DNA of 64,000 nt from Leucocoprinus leucothites (lineage: Eukaryota; Basidiomycota; Agaricomycetes; Agaricales; Agaricaceae), in the NCBI GenBank assembly GCA_013368445.1, contig JAACJO010000007.1, positions 682,001 through 746,000 on the forward strand, written 5' to 3'. The notes under the pieces are model-generated. The model had not been told where the DNA came from. It searched no databases and was given only the letters and a program-made list of their open reading frames with translations. Position numbers and translations under genes: made by a program. Positions 45,535 through 57,138 of the stretch are shown piece after piece (position 1 is the first letter of the stretch; each line of letters opens with the position of its first letter).

Positions 45535-46837
45535 ATGGCTTGTACTCTTATCCCAGCAATCCACGTCTCCCCTCCACCTCCTCAGGAGCACCATCCTGAA
45601 CCCTACTCTCCTTTTCACAACCTCTCATTCCCTGACCCTGACAACGATGCCTTCCGTCCTAATCTTCTCACCCCGCCCCCAGCTAATACCACTTTTGCCA
45701 AACACCTCTCCCCCCTTTGTCCACCAGAAGCTCCAGTCAACAACAAGGGTCTTGAGAGAGAACGGTTCGAAACTCTTCTTAAGGCTTCAAGGGAGAGAAA
45801 TGCGCTCGTCGGCGCAAAAAAGGGTGTGGACCTTCGTAAGGAGATTGCTCACAAGGCGCACAGGAACAAACTGGGTATGGCCCTGCCTTTTTGTTCTCAG
45901 TCGAATCTGCTCACCCTATCGCTTAGTTGAACGCCGTGCACTTTTCCTCTCCAAGGTCCAAGCCCCTCCCTCTCCGACAGCGACGATGACACCAAAAACC
46001 CCTCCGGATTCACCTGCTATTTTCCATTATTCTCTGCCCTCTCCCGGGCTTGTTTCGCCTCTTGCTATGTTTGATTCCCTTCATGACAATGACGACTCTT
46101 CCCCACGTAAATGGGTCGAGCAAGTCGACTTCCGCCTTCCATACGACAACATTAAGCAAGTCAACCGAAATATCGGTCTTCCCAGAGACAGCAAAACAGC
46201 GCAAGTGCTGCCTTCCTTAGACCAAATCTCTGCTCGCTTGAAGACCTTGGCTTCGGCACGCTCTACTACTATTGTTGATGGGCTGCGTCTCGCAGCTGTT
46301 CCAGGATCAGCACCCACTGCATCCTCAAACAGACCGGCCACTATAGAAATCGGGCGCCTGAGGATGCCAGTTCGTGTTGCAAAAGAATTGCCACCTCAGC
46401 CTCTGCACGTCCCCGTCGCCATCCCTCCGCCTCGGGTCCCAGTCTCTCCATTCCCTTCGGATTTACAGGTCACAACCATCGTTGTCCCGGGGACAGCCAC
46501 TACATCTCCGGCTCAGCTGACCGAATCTAATCTGAGAATACTCGATGCAAGGGAACGCAGAGCACATAATATGCTTTCCACTCTCCGCAGGCGGACCTTA
46601 TCAACCCCTCAACAGCTATTACAAACTGCTTCAGTTGGTAACACTGCAACACCTGGAAATTTGACCAGGAATGCGGCAAGGAGGACAACGCCTTTGCCTC
46701 TCCCAGAGGGTGTTATGGAATTGGATACGGAAGGCCGAAAGTCACGGTGGAAACGCCACAGTGCTCCAGCTGACCTTATGCCAAGAAACCGTATTGGATT
46801 TGAGCATCCCGCATTTGCTCTTCCTGGGGCTTTTTGA
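45535..46837 (+). CDS. Unknown protein, Pro/Ser-rich
   Basis: Two exons: 45535..45874, 45927..46837; 416 aa. Exon 1 (M-A-C-T-L-I-P-A-I-H-V) is Pro-rich and then forms a charged helix, R-E-R-N-A-L-V-G-A-K-K-G-V-D-L-R-K-E-I-A-H-K-A-H-R-N-K-L. Splicing continues this helix as V-E-R-R-A-L-F-L-S-K-V-Q, which is why I trust the intron. The rest is disordered with a basic patch (L-R-R-R-T-L-S) near residue 350 and a mildly conserved-looking end I-G-F-E-H-P-A-F-A-L-P-G-A-F. No known domain, signal peptide or membrane segment. Longer frame from 45428 in another phase is rejected. Confidence 0.72.
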
Positions 46838-47669
46838 ACAACGAAAAGCTATTACTATTGTTCTCGATCACTCCCATTTTTCTCATCACCATACAGATTT
46901 TCAGGGTTCAGCAGCGCCCGTTCTTTCGATCTTTTTTTATTGTTGCTGGGCTGTTTTCTTTCGGTTCTTTTTTGGTCAATACCTCCAATGTAGGACAATG
47001 GCTCTTCTCGTTCACTTCTTGGCCCATGTAGTTTTACATCTTACCTCCTATACCGCTAAATCGCTGTTCTCTTCTACTTTGTCCTAGTCTGTATTTTTGG
47101 TTCGCAGTTTTTTTTGTCTTGGTCACTTTCTTCCTTTGTCGACTGAAGCCATAGGCGGATTGGTCCATTCCCTCACGTTCGTTTCTGTTGCGGTTGTACA
47201 CTAGCTGTGCGACATCAAGGGGGCTGTGCCTTGCATGTACTACATAATTTCATAAATGACTTGCGACACTTTACATCCGAGAAATGTGTGCAATAAATTC
47301 CACTGAAATGAGGCTTCCTTCCCTTAACCTTCATTCACGTGTGACGCCTGACTAAAGCATGTTTAGTGAGTAGCATTGCCCGAAATTAACTAGATATGTC
47401 GTGGGTATAGATCCTGAGCCCGTATCATCGATGCAATCTGGCTGAGCTGAAACACGAGAAGAAAAGTCCGCAAATAAGACCAGCTGTACAGAGCTACGGA
47501 AGGAGAAAGCAAGAAAGCAATCGAGAGAAGGCAGAGCAACAGCAAACCAAGACAGCAATTGCAGACATTTAGGGAACTGTTCATTTTCAATGACAAGATT
47601 GTGAAAAAAAAAAGTGATATATACAAAGAGCTGAAATTAGACCTTTAGTAGAGATACCGTGGGCAGGGC
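46838..47669. other. Convergent T-rich 3' flank
   Basis: 832 bp between the unknown gene (+) and the Ies1-like gene (-). T-rich on the plus strand with an A-run near 47600. Hydrophobic frames here are products of base composition. Confidence 0.55.
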
Positions 47670-49950
47670 TCATTTCCGAGCAGCTGCGCTTCGCGGCAAG
47701 CGTATGACGTTCCGAGTCGAGGGAGATACTGACGACATTGACGACATTGGAACAGGGCCTGAGCTATTGTTAGAGCTGCTCGTTCGTATTGCCAACGAGG
47801 GAACCTGAAGTCCCATTCCGCTATGCGGCCGTGAATAGTGTGTAGGCTCATACCGAGGAGCAAAGTACTGGGGAGTGGGGCGATGGTGTGAATGGTGTGG
47901 ATGAAGCCCAGGGCTGTGAAACGGTAGATCTTCAAATTCTGGATCAAATTGTTCATGCTCTGGTTGCTCTTGTCGTTGCTGCTCCCTCGATCGTTCTTCC
48001 TGTAGTTCACGCTCTTGTGGCTGTTGGTAATGTCGTGACTGAGGCTGGGAATGGTGTCTGCTATGATGGCGTCTATGCTGCCGTTGTTGGGAGGGTTGTC
48101 GCTGGAACTGCTGTACTGGTGGACTGGAACCACTGAACACCCGGTTAATAACATCAAGACGACGTTCTGAAATGACAACATCACAGTCTATTACAACGTG
48201 TTGTTTGTTGAATTAATGCAATGAACACCCACTGTAATCCTGTCGGATGTCATCGTCGATTACTTCATCATCATCAGAGTCTGCAAGGGGGTCCGTGGTG
48301 TTGACGATATGCCACGCCTCTGAAAAAAACCAATAAGCATTCATGACAGTGACCATTGCATGTACTTACGTTCAAGCATAGTTCGCTCCTCGCCATGATG
48401 CCGGGGACCAGAATATGAATATCTATGGGGTTCTATCACTGGGACCACTAAGAATAGATTAAATGAATTGTCGAGAACTCGCGAGTTTTTGTGATAGGTG
48501 GAAAGAAAGGCACGGTTGTCGCTCTCACCTGGGCTTGGAGGACGGACAGGAGGTGGTGGGGGCTCTCGCTCGCGGCTAGGGCTCGGGACGTAATACATGA
48601 AATGGGTATCATCGTTGGGAGGTGCATCTTGGGTTTGTCGAGTCGATCGAGGTCGCGGAGGCGCTGCCTCCGGGGCTGATTCAGAGGAAAAGAAAGATGA
48701 ACGAGGATCACGGGCCGTAGAAACCTGAAAAGAATTACCCGGTACAAAGTGAGGCAAAGCAAGGTTTTTGGACTTCTTCTCGCTTTCTACAGAAGCAACA
48801 AGGCGCTGTAAAAATAGGTTCCGCTGTGCAGTCATCTTTCTCCCCCACTCAATTTCCTCTTGGGTATCGATGTTCTCCTTATTTTGTTCTGCCTCGCTCA
48901 AGTACCGCATCTTGGGCACCTTGGAGCGGTTAGCTTTGGAATAATCATCGTCCCAGGGGTTGGGCCCCTCGGGGTCTTCTAAGTAGTGGAACATGAGCCA
49001 TAAGAACACCCTGGATCGATCACCTGAGGCGAGGCCCTTCCTGGGAAGGAATAAATCCAGAAAATTTAGCGAGCCATCAAAGTGAACAACGGCTAGGGGC
49101 TACCCACAATTCAGTCAGAGGTTCAGATCTCGAAGACAAATCAATTCGCTTACTGCGGCGTGGTTAGACAACACAAAAATCAGGTTGACAACGCTGGTGG
49201 GAGGTTTCTGGCCTGCTTGCTTCGGGACGATAGACGTGAGCATTGGGTTTATTTACGGCATGATCATGATGCTTACTCCCTTCGCGAGAATTTCTTCAGG
49301 CGTTGACGGTGGGATTGTTTTGAGTTCAGAGGGTAAAAGGGCAGCCTTGAGGCAGTTTTTAATGCGGGGAGCATCCTGAGCGTTCCCATCAGTCTTTTGG
49401 AGTGACGGGACGGGATGATAAGTTCGTAGCGCTGTTTTCATTTCTGGGAAAACTAGGGGAGGGTAAATGAACACCACTATCATGCCAGTGAAGGTGGTAG
49501 GATGAGAACTTACAGGCCATAGTTGTATTTATTCGACCAACGTTAGTGAGTAAAGAAAATTTGGCCAGCTCAGTTGCAAATGCTGGGGTATCAATCATCT
49601 TGTCTTTGAGGACTTTCGAGCATTTTGCAGAGCTGTATAGCGCGTTGATGTAAAGTTCCGAAAAGGTTATCTTTGTGGCCTTTCCAGGAGTGGTGCTAGT
49701 GAAGGCGGCTGTCTTATCCGAGAATATATAATGGAGGAGGTCAAACTGGACGTCTTCTCGAGTGAGAGGCTCTGCGTCATTCCGCTTAATCGGTAAAGCT
49801 TTTCGACTCAGATATCCAACCCTAGAGACGAAAGACAGGTTAGATGGTTGATGTAAAACCCATGGAGGGGAAGACAAACGGGGGGATGGGCTCAGGAGGC
49901 CAGGCAGGTTGATTTGGGTGAGATGAGCCGGTCGCGGACGTGGAAGCCAT
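47670..49950 (-). CDS. INO80 complex Ies1-type subunit
   Basis: Eight exons on the minus strand: 49950..49880, 49821..49514, 49452..49277, 49219..49154, 49099..48529, 48447..48370, 48319..48233, 48166..47670; 617 aa. Blocks in order: L-P-I-K-R-N-D-A-E-P-L-T-R-E-D-V-Q, N-V-G-R-I-N-T-T-M-A-F-F-P-E-M, L-R-T-Y-H-P-V-P-S-L-Q-K-T-D-G-N, P-P-T-S-V-V-N-L-I-F-V-L-S-N-H-A-A and R-V-F-L-W-L-M-F-H-Y-L-E-D-P. I know these from fungal proteins annotated as Ino eighty subunit 1, a nuclear chromatin-remodelling component. The family name is from memory. The C-terminal 250 residues are disordered, with Gln/His/Arg-rich repeats. The 81-nt intron 48448..48528 is stop-free. The first donor (GTTTGT) is weak but gives the only in-frame join found. 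Confidence 0.85.
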
Positions 49951-50429
49951 GAAGCAAGGATGGTGTAAACACGAGGCAAGGAAGCTAAACAAGGCCAGAT
50001 GCCCTGCATCTCCCAATTCTCGAACAATCGAACGCGAACCGATGAGACCGCGAATTGATCTCACGTGTAATTTGAGAAGTGTTCCTTTGTGGTAAGCGAA
50101 GATATGTCGTAAAATGAATGATATCCTGTAATGTCCAGGTGATTCTTGGTGAAATGTGGGAGAAGACAAAAGGTTGACACGAAGGCACAAGGACCGGAGT
50201 TACCGAGTGTTCGGTCAAACAAAAAGAAGCGCCCAGGACTCTGAAGGCAACTATTTGCAGAAAAGGCTTGCGTGAACCTATGTTGACATGGCGGGATTCC
50301 CAATTTCAGCCAAGTCCGCTCCAACTCCATACGGGAAAAGATAACATCGCCCACAACACTTTTCAACATTAGGTCAGCACCCCATCAGCGGATTCTCGAA
50401 TTTCCGTTTCGGGTCATACTCATCCGCTC
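49951..50429. promoter_or_regulatory. Divergent promoter Ies1-like / TIM8
   Basis: 479 bp between starts; no other gene supported. Confidence 0.4.
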
Positions 50430-50846
50430 ATGGCTGACAAGTTCGACCCCGCTACTCAAGTATGTCGCTATCTTCTTTCTTCTTTCATCTGCTCATCGCC
50501 TAGTAGCAAGAACTCGCTCGATTCATTGAACAGGAACAGGAACAGGTTTGCATCACAAACACGAGCATTTCTTGAAACCTGACACATCCTTCTCATCTGC
50601 TATTAGGCCAAGATACAGTCTTCCATTCATCAATTGACATCTACATGCTGGGATAAGTGCGCTCATCCTTTGCGGTGCACTTGGCCCTTCACTTATTTTT
50701 TTGCATTCGATAGGTGTATTACGGGTGCACCCGGAAGCTCATTTTCTCGAAGTGAAGAGGGGTGCCTAACAAACTGCGTCGAACGCTTTATGGACACCAG
50801 TTTGTACTTGGTGAATCAGATCCAGAGTAAGAGAAGCTCGCAGTGA
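50430..50846 (+). CDS. TIM8: Mitochondrial intermembrane-space chaperone Tim8
   Basis: Four exons: 50430..50459, 50507..50545, 50607..50656, 50714..50846; 83 aa. Tim8 pairs with Tim13 to escort hydrophobic precursors such as Tim23 through the intermembrane space. The twin CX3C motif is complete: C-W-D-K-C and C-L-T-N-C, separated by 15 residues (I-T-G-A-P-G-S-S-F-S...). The N-terminus M-A-D-K-F-D-P-A-T-Q-Q-E-L-A-R-F-I-E matches the family. The acceptor before exon 2 is TAGTAG; the second AG must be used, because the first would add a stop codon. The gene is only 417 bp with four exons and converges with the acyltransferase gene. Confidence 0.95.
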
Positions 50847-50980
50847 TATACTTCTCGGATGCTGTTGTGCAAAACGTGTTGGGAACACCCTTTCGTGATC
50901 GTGAATCAGTCATGTCATGAGCCATTATACACCGAAAATACATGTATGCGAATTTACAACAGGGATACGTGTGCTCTCAG

Positions 50981-52506
50981 TCAGTGTCTTGCCCTTCTCA
51001 GTAAATATGCAAAACCAGCCGGGAAGAAGAAACAGAACGCATCGAGAATTTCGCGTTTGCGCCGTAGTTTAAGTGGGATATCCAGAGCCGTTGAACCGTC
51101 AGTAATTGTATCGAGTGTCCCGTTCTCATAGTACTTGGTTATTGCCTCATCCTTCTCCCTCCAAAGATCCCGCAGCCATACATCGAACTTCTCCTTCTCT
51201 TCAGCGGGGATGTCGACTTCAACCGCACCTTTAGCTGCTTCGCCTGAGCTTGACACGCTGGAGGACAAATCTCCTATAGGTATACCTTCGCGGACGTCAA
51301 ATAGTCGCAAGTGCATATGGATGGCCGGCGGGGCAACTCCGTTAAAGAAAATCGAGCGTAGAGTGTAATAATTTTGGCCGTAACCCATAGGAGGTATGCC
51401 TGATCAGATGGTGAGTAACACGCGCGGAGGAATGGATTTTTGGAACTTGCCAGGATAAACAACGGTCAGGTCAAGTAGTTTCAGGTCCGGAATAGGAGGA
51501 GCAAGCGACCGCAAACTATAGTGTAGGCCAGTAGAACGGGGAAGAAGAGTATTCTTCATGTCGGGCTGTTTCAAGTACTGAATAACAACCTTCCGTGGCT
51601 TGAGAGAGAGAAGCACAACGTACGACACCTATCTTGTTTGCAAATTTCTTGCTGACTGGCCGGGTATCCTTGCTCACCAAGGTGCCCTCGGGATAAAGCA
51701 AGAAGCAGAACGGTCTATCCTCTTTCCTTGCCTCTTTACCCAGAGATGCCAGCTTCGAAGCAAGTTGAAGTCTATCGGCAGCCCATGATCGCGCAAGGAA
51801 AATGAAATTGAAAAATTGCATGCCCTTTCATCCAGTAAGAATCGTATGATAAGAACTCTGGCTGATGAGGCTTACCCAGCCTGCGATAGGTACCCATTGT
51901 AAGCTCTTCTTGAGTGTGATAAACATGTGTCGGTGTACACCATTCGGACCAATGAAGTAGAGGAGGCACCAGGCATACCACCAATCCGCGTACATCTTAA
52001 GACATCATTCAATTAGGTGTAGAAGAAGTATTTTGAAGAAATACTGACTTGATGATTAGCTGTGAGGACGAACTTGGTCGGTAAGTTCAAATAGACGACC
52101 TCGCCTTGAGCATTCTTCACGACAGCACGTTTGATATCCTCCTTGCTAAACTTTCCCGGCCCTTGTGTCTCAAATGTAACCCGTAATTTAGTTGGCGCAA
52201 ACCATTGGCACATTAGGACTGCGACAAACTATGAGCATCTCAATCAGCTAATACAACTCCTATCCACGCACTCAAGAGGCAACCAAGACACCCCTTCGTC
52301 CAACGAATCCCCTCATAATATAAACTCCTTGCCGACCGGAAGGGTAATAGCCTGATAGGAAGTAGGAAGACGAACTGGGTTCCATTTATCATAATACTCG
52401 CAAAGAACCAAAGGATAACGAAAGCTATCGACTTGAACGTCTGCTTCCATGGCGTCGGAGGACGTGCAGAGATAGGTATAGCGTATAGTTCAGGTTGACT
52501 GGACAT
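50981..52506 (-). CDS. Lysophospholipid (1-acylglycerol-3-phosphate) acyltransferase
   Basis: Six exons on the minus strand: 52506..52272, 52218..52049, 51995..51876, 51824..51624, 51565..51451, 51399..50981; 419 aa. The PlsC-type motif I is N-H-Q-M-Y-A-D-W (an NHQxxxD variant typical of AGPAT3-5/LCLAT1 and yeast Cst26) and motif III is Y-P-E-G-T-L-V-S. Hydrophobic segments lie near residues 25-55, 75-90 and at the C-terminus. It should acylate lysophosphatidic acid or lysophosphatidylinositol in the ER; which one cannot be told. The intron 51400..51450 has a GC donor (CTG|GCAAGT) and is needed to reach G-I-P-P-M-G-Y. Confidence 0.92.
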
Positions 52507-52831
52507 TCCCTACAGATGTGTGCGTTCAAAAGTGCAGGTCTCTTAAGGGGACGGGTATGAAGGGTGTGTAAGGCTGGTGGCTAGACAGCGTCATCAAGGT
52601 CACATCAAGGGGAAGGCCATTGTGCGCGCCGAGAAGGGCGGGCTTGCTTCCCACCAATCACAAGGCCACAGGACATCCCGGTTATCTCCTAATGCTAAGG
52701 TTCTCTTCCTCGAATCTGATTCTCGACATATTCAGGAAACCAAAATCACAAGACATATCTCCCAATCTCGTTGTGGCACCAGGTAAGATAGTGACATCAA
52801 TTTAAACTACCAAGCAATAATTCTTTTTAAA
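52507..52831. other. Intergenic, upstream of the acyltransferase gene
   Basis: 325 bp between two minus-strand genes; acyltransferase promoter and transporter 3' flank. Nothing else seen. Confidence 0.5.
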
Positions 52832-54852
52832 CTAGCAGCTAAATGGTCGCCCGACGATGTGAGTAGCGTAGGCAACAGTGATTAACTGTCTAGTTTTGAG
52901 TGCTGTTGGGATAGTGAAATAAGCTGGTCACTGACCTTAATTGACACGTACGTCCCGGCGATGCAGATGAAAGCACCAGAGATAATGGTGAGGACGGAAA
53001 GGATGAACATGGCCGGCCGCCTGTAAATTCCAGCTCTCCCTTCGAAATGAACAGTATCGTGTATCCAAAAGAAACCAGCGAGGCCATATGTGTACCACGA
53101 AGCGAAAAGCGCTGCCGAAATACCAATAAGATAAGAGAAGATGGGGACAGCAATAGCAAGGACGAAAGCTAGGCTAACTGAACAAAAGCATAGAGCAATC
53201 CAGGTAGCCCATCCTATAAAGGTATGAGTGTAGATGTGGCGGGTGTGGCGGAAGATTCGGACAAAAATCAGCTTAGCCGCTGTATGAGAATATAACCCTC
53301 CCGCACTGTTGGATTTCAGACGAGCGCGACGCACAAGGGAGATAATAGAGCTCACATGAGGAAATTGGGCAGGGCGATCCCCCAAGTCGCCTTGGCCCAT
53401 TTCGTCGGGAGTGAAAGTAAAGCCGGGGACGCAACAGTATTGCCGATGTATACATAACTAATACGTTTCTCTTCGGCTGATGTACATGGGCGGTGATGAA
53501 GAAACTTACATGGTTACGGCGAAGAGCACATAGAACATCGTGGAAAACCCCTGGAGACACCACGCGGCCTGTTATTCATCGTATGGAGTTCACGAAACGA
53601 TTTGAACACCTCCGGTTATATCTCACCTTCATGGCATCCTCGGGCTTTCGCATTTCCGATATGAGAATGAAGAACCTATCATTGAAGCCATGTTAGCCTC
53701 CATACCATGAACAGAGTGAGATCAAGTTACATGAAATGCCCTATCCGGACCCGTCATGTCGTTATGTATAAGCTAGAGACAAGATTTTCGGAAATTCTGA
53801 CCAGCATATGAAAAAACCTAGAAGGTGGCATTCTTTTAGCGCACCAATCTAAATGATACTCCTTGTGAGTGCTTACAGGGTTTGTAATTGCAAGGAAAGC
53901 TTGATAAAAGTCGGTCGATACTGTAGCTGAGAGTGTGCGATCTGGTGTCGGGTTAAGGCCGGCGGCTATCATAGCTAACAAGCCCGAAACAAATATGAGT
54001 AGGACACTCAACAGGCCGATCCAGCTAAGCCGGTCCAATGTCCGTGGAACGGACAAAACGAGGGTCGCAATAGCGAAGATAACAAGAAAATACATGGCGC
54101 AAAGTCCATTGTTAGACAGCGACGATAACGCCTGCTGGCCAGATAGGAGTTCCGATCCCTATCGACCCTAATCAGTGCCTAGAAAAACAAATTGAAGAAA
54201 GACGACCGCACCGTTCCACAAATTGCAAAAATGACTGTTCCTGCGGAGAGTATCTCTCTAAGCACAGGTCCACCCATTATCATACCTGCGTCACCCCTGC
54301 AAGGGCATTGAGGGTAAGGTCTCACCAAGGAGGAAGTGAGCTCACATGCTATGTACGTTGGGGTGGTTGAGCTTGAAGTCTATGAGCAGCTTCGCGGTGA
54401 ACAAACCGAAGACACCGAGAAAAACGATCTTCCGGTCAGACAATCAGAATCACATCGATATCTAGCATTCAAATGGAGGCTTGAAATTGAAATTGACACG
54501 GACCAAAACAACAGCGGGAACAATACCTGGAGACAGTGAGTTCTCTTCTAAGCGCGCTAAACCCCGAAGAGTATTCCTTACCAACGACAGCCAGAGCCGA
54601 TGGAAGTGATAGCATCCCATTGCTCACAATTTCTGCTATCATGAGCAGCGAAACAAACTGGATCCAACTTCAGCACGCTCCGGACGCGGATTGGGATATC
54701 TGAACACATAGTACCTGCCAACTAAGTGTCTTGTAATGGATGTCATGATCCGGATTCTCGACAAAGACATCAATCTCATCTTTGTTGTGCTGGGGGGATT
54801 CGGCCAATTGAAGAGAGTCCAGGCCGACGTGAGGTTGTGTTTTCTCAGTCAT
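52832..54852 (-). CDS. AAAP-family amino-acid transporter (Aa_trans)
   Basis: Thirteen exons on the minus strand: 54852..54715, 54657..54582, 54526..54504, 54428..54346, 54296..54212, 54158..53877, 53817..53802, 53740..53731, 53675..53627, 53568..53510, 53457..53356, 53305..52936, 52885..52832; 448 aa, about 11 helices. Family blocks: L-L-M-I-A-E-I-V-S-N-G-M-L-S-L-P-S, V-P-R-T-L-D-R-L-S-W, N-P-V-F-S-Y-A-G-H-F-M-F-F-I, E-M-R-K-P-E-D-A-M-K, Y-V-Y-I-G-N-T-V-A-S-P-A-L. The C-terminus ends V-G-R-P-F-S-C, typical of the fungal Mtr-like branch (neutral amino acids, proton symport). Exons 7 and 8 are only 16 and 10 nt and together spell the conserved F-S-Y-A-G-H-F segment. ATG 54852 is used because the upstream in-frame start at 54915 is TTG. 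Confidence 0.9.
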
Positions 54853-55673
54853 GGGTGCGAGTGTTGAAGGAAAAGGCGAAATGCCACGGGAAAGAAGTGA
54901 GTTCTTATCTTGCAACAGAATTTATAAATAACTCTGCAAGGGCGTCCAGTGGGGTAGGCACCATTAAGTATTTTGGTTCTTGAGAAAGACTCGATTTTTT
55001 ATTTCAGCCGCAGGAGTGCATTGAGATTCTTTTTGGGTCATTTAGTATGACTTTATGAAATTGTGTCCATCGCAGGAGCCTATTATCAGGTGCAAGTAAG
55101 TCTCCCGTAAAGATGGGGTCCAATATTTGAAGAAGAAAAAGAAGACTGGGAGTGTTCGAGTGAGGCTGAACTTGGTTGGGTGACCATCGACACATTTGCC
55201 CAGACATTCACATCAAGGCGGCTTACCGGTCCGGACAGTGTAGTGATATCCTTGACGTGACCACCTGCTGCAGAGATAATTCAAAAAGGCTATCGTGCAA
55301 TGTACATGACAGTCTACGACAGCTGGTAAGCGTCAGTAAAGATTAACGGAGAAATGGTCTCGTGGATCCTTATTTCGTCACTTGGATAAGCTGTTTGGTC
55401 GACTCTAGTCGGCTCGGCTAAATGTCACATGTTCATTGATATACGGGGCTTGTCAAACGCTCTCCTTGACGTTGATTTTGATGATCCCTGGTCCTGACTG
55501 TTCGTCATAACACTTGTTGATCACCACCCTTTCCTCTATCTTTCGTTTCTTACTTTCTGTACTTTCTCGCGCTGCTGTATTCCTTGTGAGTATTGAGATC
55601 GTCGTCTCCTGTTGGTAGCACCTCACAGGAGAAAACAGGATTTTTGTATTCCACTGCGTCTATAGCTCGAGCC
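54853..55673. promoter_or_regulatory. Divergent promoter region AAAP transporter / F-box-like
   Basis: 821 bp. A good TATA-like box, TATTTATAAA on the minus strand (54921..54930), sits about 70-78 bp before the transporter ATG. No additional gene is supported. Confidence 0.5.
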
Positions 55674-56753
55674 ATGAGTTTTGCAGAAGACCTCATTCCT
55701 GTTATTCTCGAAAGCAATCGTCACTGGTGGGAGAGGGACCTCACTCGCCTTGCCCTCGTCTCTCCCGGTTGGCTTTATTATGTCCGGAGACGGCTCTATG
55801 CTTCACCATCCCTCCACTCATTTGCCGCTTGCACTTCCCTCTCCCGGACATTGCAATCCAACCCTTATCTTGCATCCCTAGTGCAACAACTAGCACTTCG
55901 GCCGACCCACTCCGGCACTTCGCGTAGCTTTCCCAAAGACCGGTTAGCAGTCCGGTTGCTTCTGGGCTTAGAAGGTCTCCGTAGCCTCACTCTCGGCGGC
56001 GAGCTAGCCATTCAGTCAGAGCGTTTCCTCGGCTTCGTCTCAGCGGCGGATACTCTCGAGCGAATACACATTGATGGCGCATTACTTGGAGAGTCGTTAA
56101 CGTTACGGGCCTCCATTGAGTGGTCTGAGGACATGACATTCAGGTTTCCGAACCTCAAATGCCTCAGGCTCACGGAAGTGGATATCGATATCAGCCCAGC
56201 TTCCAGCTCTCTACCCCTTCAGTGGGATGAATTCATCCTCGAGAATGCCTGCATTGTCGGTGGATTCCTTTCGCATCTCATACCGGAGGGCTCTACCCTG
56301 GGGAGGCTTTGTATAAAAGCCTCCAGTGCATGTGATTATGACAACCACATTCAGATGGTGCTCTACTCTTCAAACGTGCATTCGCTGGAGTACGAAGTAC
56401 AGAAGGCCAGTCCATCCGATGGCTCCTTCTTAGAGCCCGAAGGGGGGCAAAGCCCTCAAGCGCTTTGCCTTCGTCATCTTGAACTACATGGCCTCCACAT
56501 TGACAATGGAGTGCTGTCCACAGTGCGTCAGCAGTGTCCCGGGATTGAAGGGCTCGTTGTGTCCGGCCGATTAGTTTTCCTTTCCCCAGAGGACTGGGTG
56601 ACGTACCTTGTGTCAGGGGCACTACCCTCTTTGCGTTCTCTCAAACTGACAAGGGGCACCAATCACCCTCCCTATCAGCCATGGGATGCAAATGAAATCA
56701 GAATCCTGACACAAGCAGCCTCAATACGTCGCATTGACCTCTACCCGCTTTGA
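55674..56753 (+). CDS. F-box/LRR-like protein
   Basis: Intronless, 359 aa from ATG 55674 (the longer frame starts at TTG). The N-terminus E-D-L-I-P-V-I-L-E-S-N...D-L-T-R-L-A-L-V-S-P-G-W-L-Y-Y-V-R-R-R-L-Y has the spacing of the short F-box-like motif common in mushroom proteins. It is followed by degenerate leucine-rich segments (L-E-G-L-R-S-L-T-L-G-G, F-P-N-L-K-C-L-R-L-T-E-V-D, C-L-R-H-L-E-L-H-G-L, L-P-S-L-R-S-L-K-L-T-R). Such proteins would select targets for an SCF ubiquitin ligase through Skp1; the target is unknown. The F-box match is partial because the usual L-P-x-E-I start is D-L-I-P-V-I. Confidence 0.75.
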   Translation: MSFAEDLIPVILESNRHWWERDLTRLALVSPGWLYYVRRRLYASPSLHSFAACTSLSRTLQSNPYLASLVQQLALRPTHSGTSRSFPKDRLAVRLLLGLEGLRSLTLGGELAIQSERFLGFVSAADTLERIHIDGALLGESLTLRASIEWSEDMTFRFPNLKCLRLTEVDIDISPASSSLPLQWDEFILENACIVGGFLSHLIPEGSTLGRLCIKASSACDYDNHIQMVLYSSNVHSLEYEVQKASPSDGSFLEPEGGQSPQALCLRHLELHGLHIDNGVLSTVRQQCPGIEGLVVSGRLVFLSPEDWVTYLVSGALPSLRSLKLTRGTNHPPYQPWDANEIRILTQAASIRRIDLYPL

Positions 56754-57138
56754 CGGAATGGACATATACGCCCCTATCCGTAATATCATCTTCATTGGAA
56801 CATTGTACAAGTATAATTCCTTCGTGTTGCTGAGTGCTCTGTAGACAATGTACTGTTTGGAATAAAACAATTGTATGGAGTGTGAGGGCGGTGGATGTGG
56901 GAAGGCTGGGGATGTAATGATGTTAACCTGTTTGGGTAAATATGAATGGGTGACATTATACATATGGGCAAAATTTACCCTGAAATATTTCTTCCACCGA
57001 CTCTCCGGTTTTGAGGACGCGCTGACGGCGTCGCTCATTAATACTAGGCTCTCTCCGGAAAAGTATCGTATATTCTGCCTACATACCCCGTATTACGTCC
57101 CTCCCCTCCTTTACCCAACCACCACCTCCCTATTTCCC

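Noticed and set aside
45428..46837. Single 469-codon frame read without splicing
   Set aside because: Its first 150 codons are out of phase with the likely exon 1 (ATG 45535); the spliced model continues a charged helix across the junction.
54853..54915. N-terminal extension of the AAAP transporter
   Set aside because: The upstream in-frame start is TTG; the first ATG is 54852.
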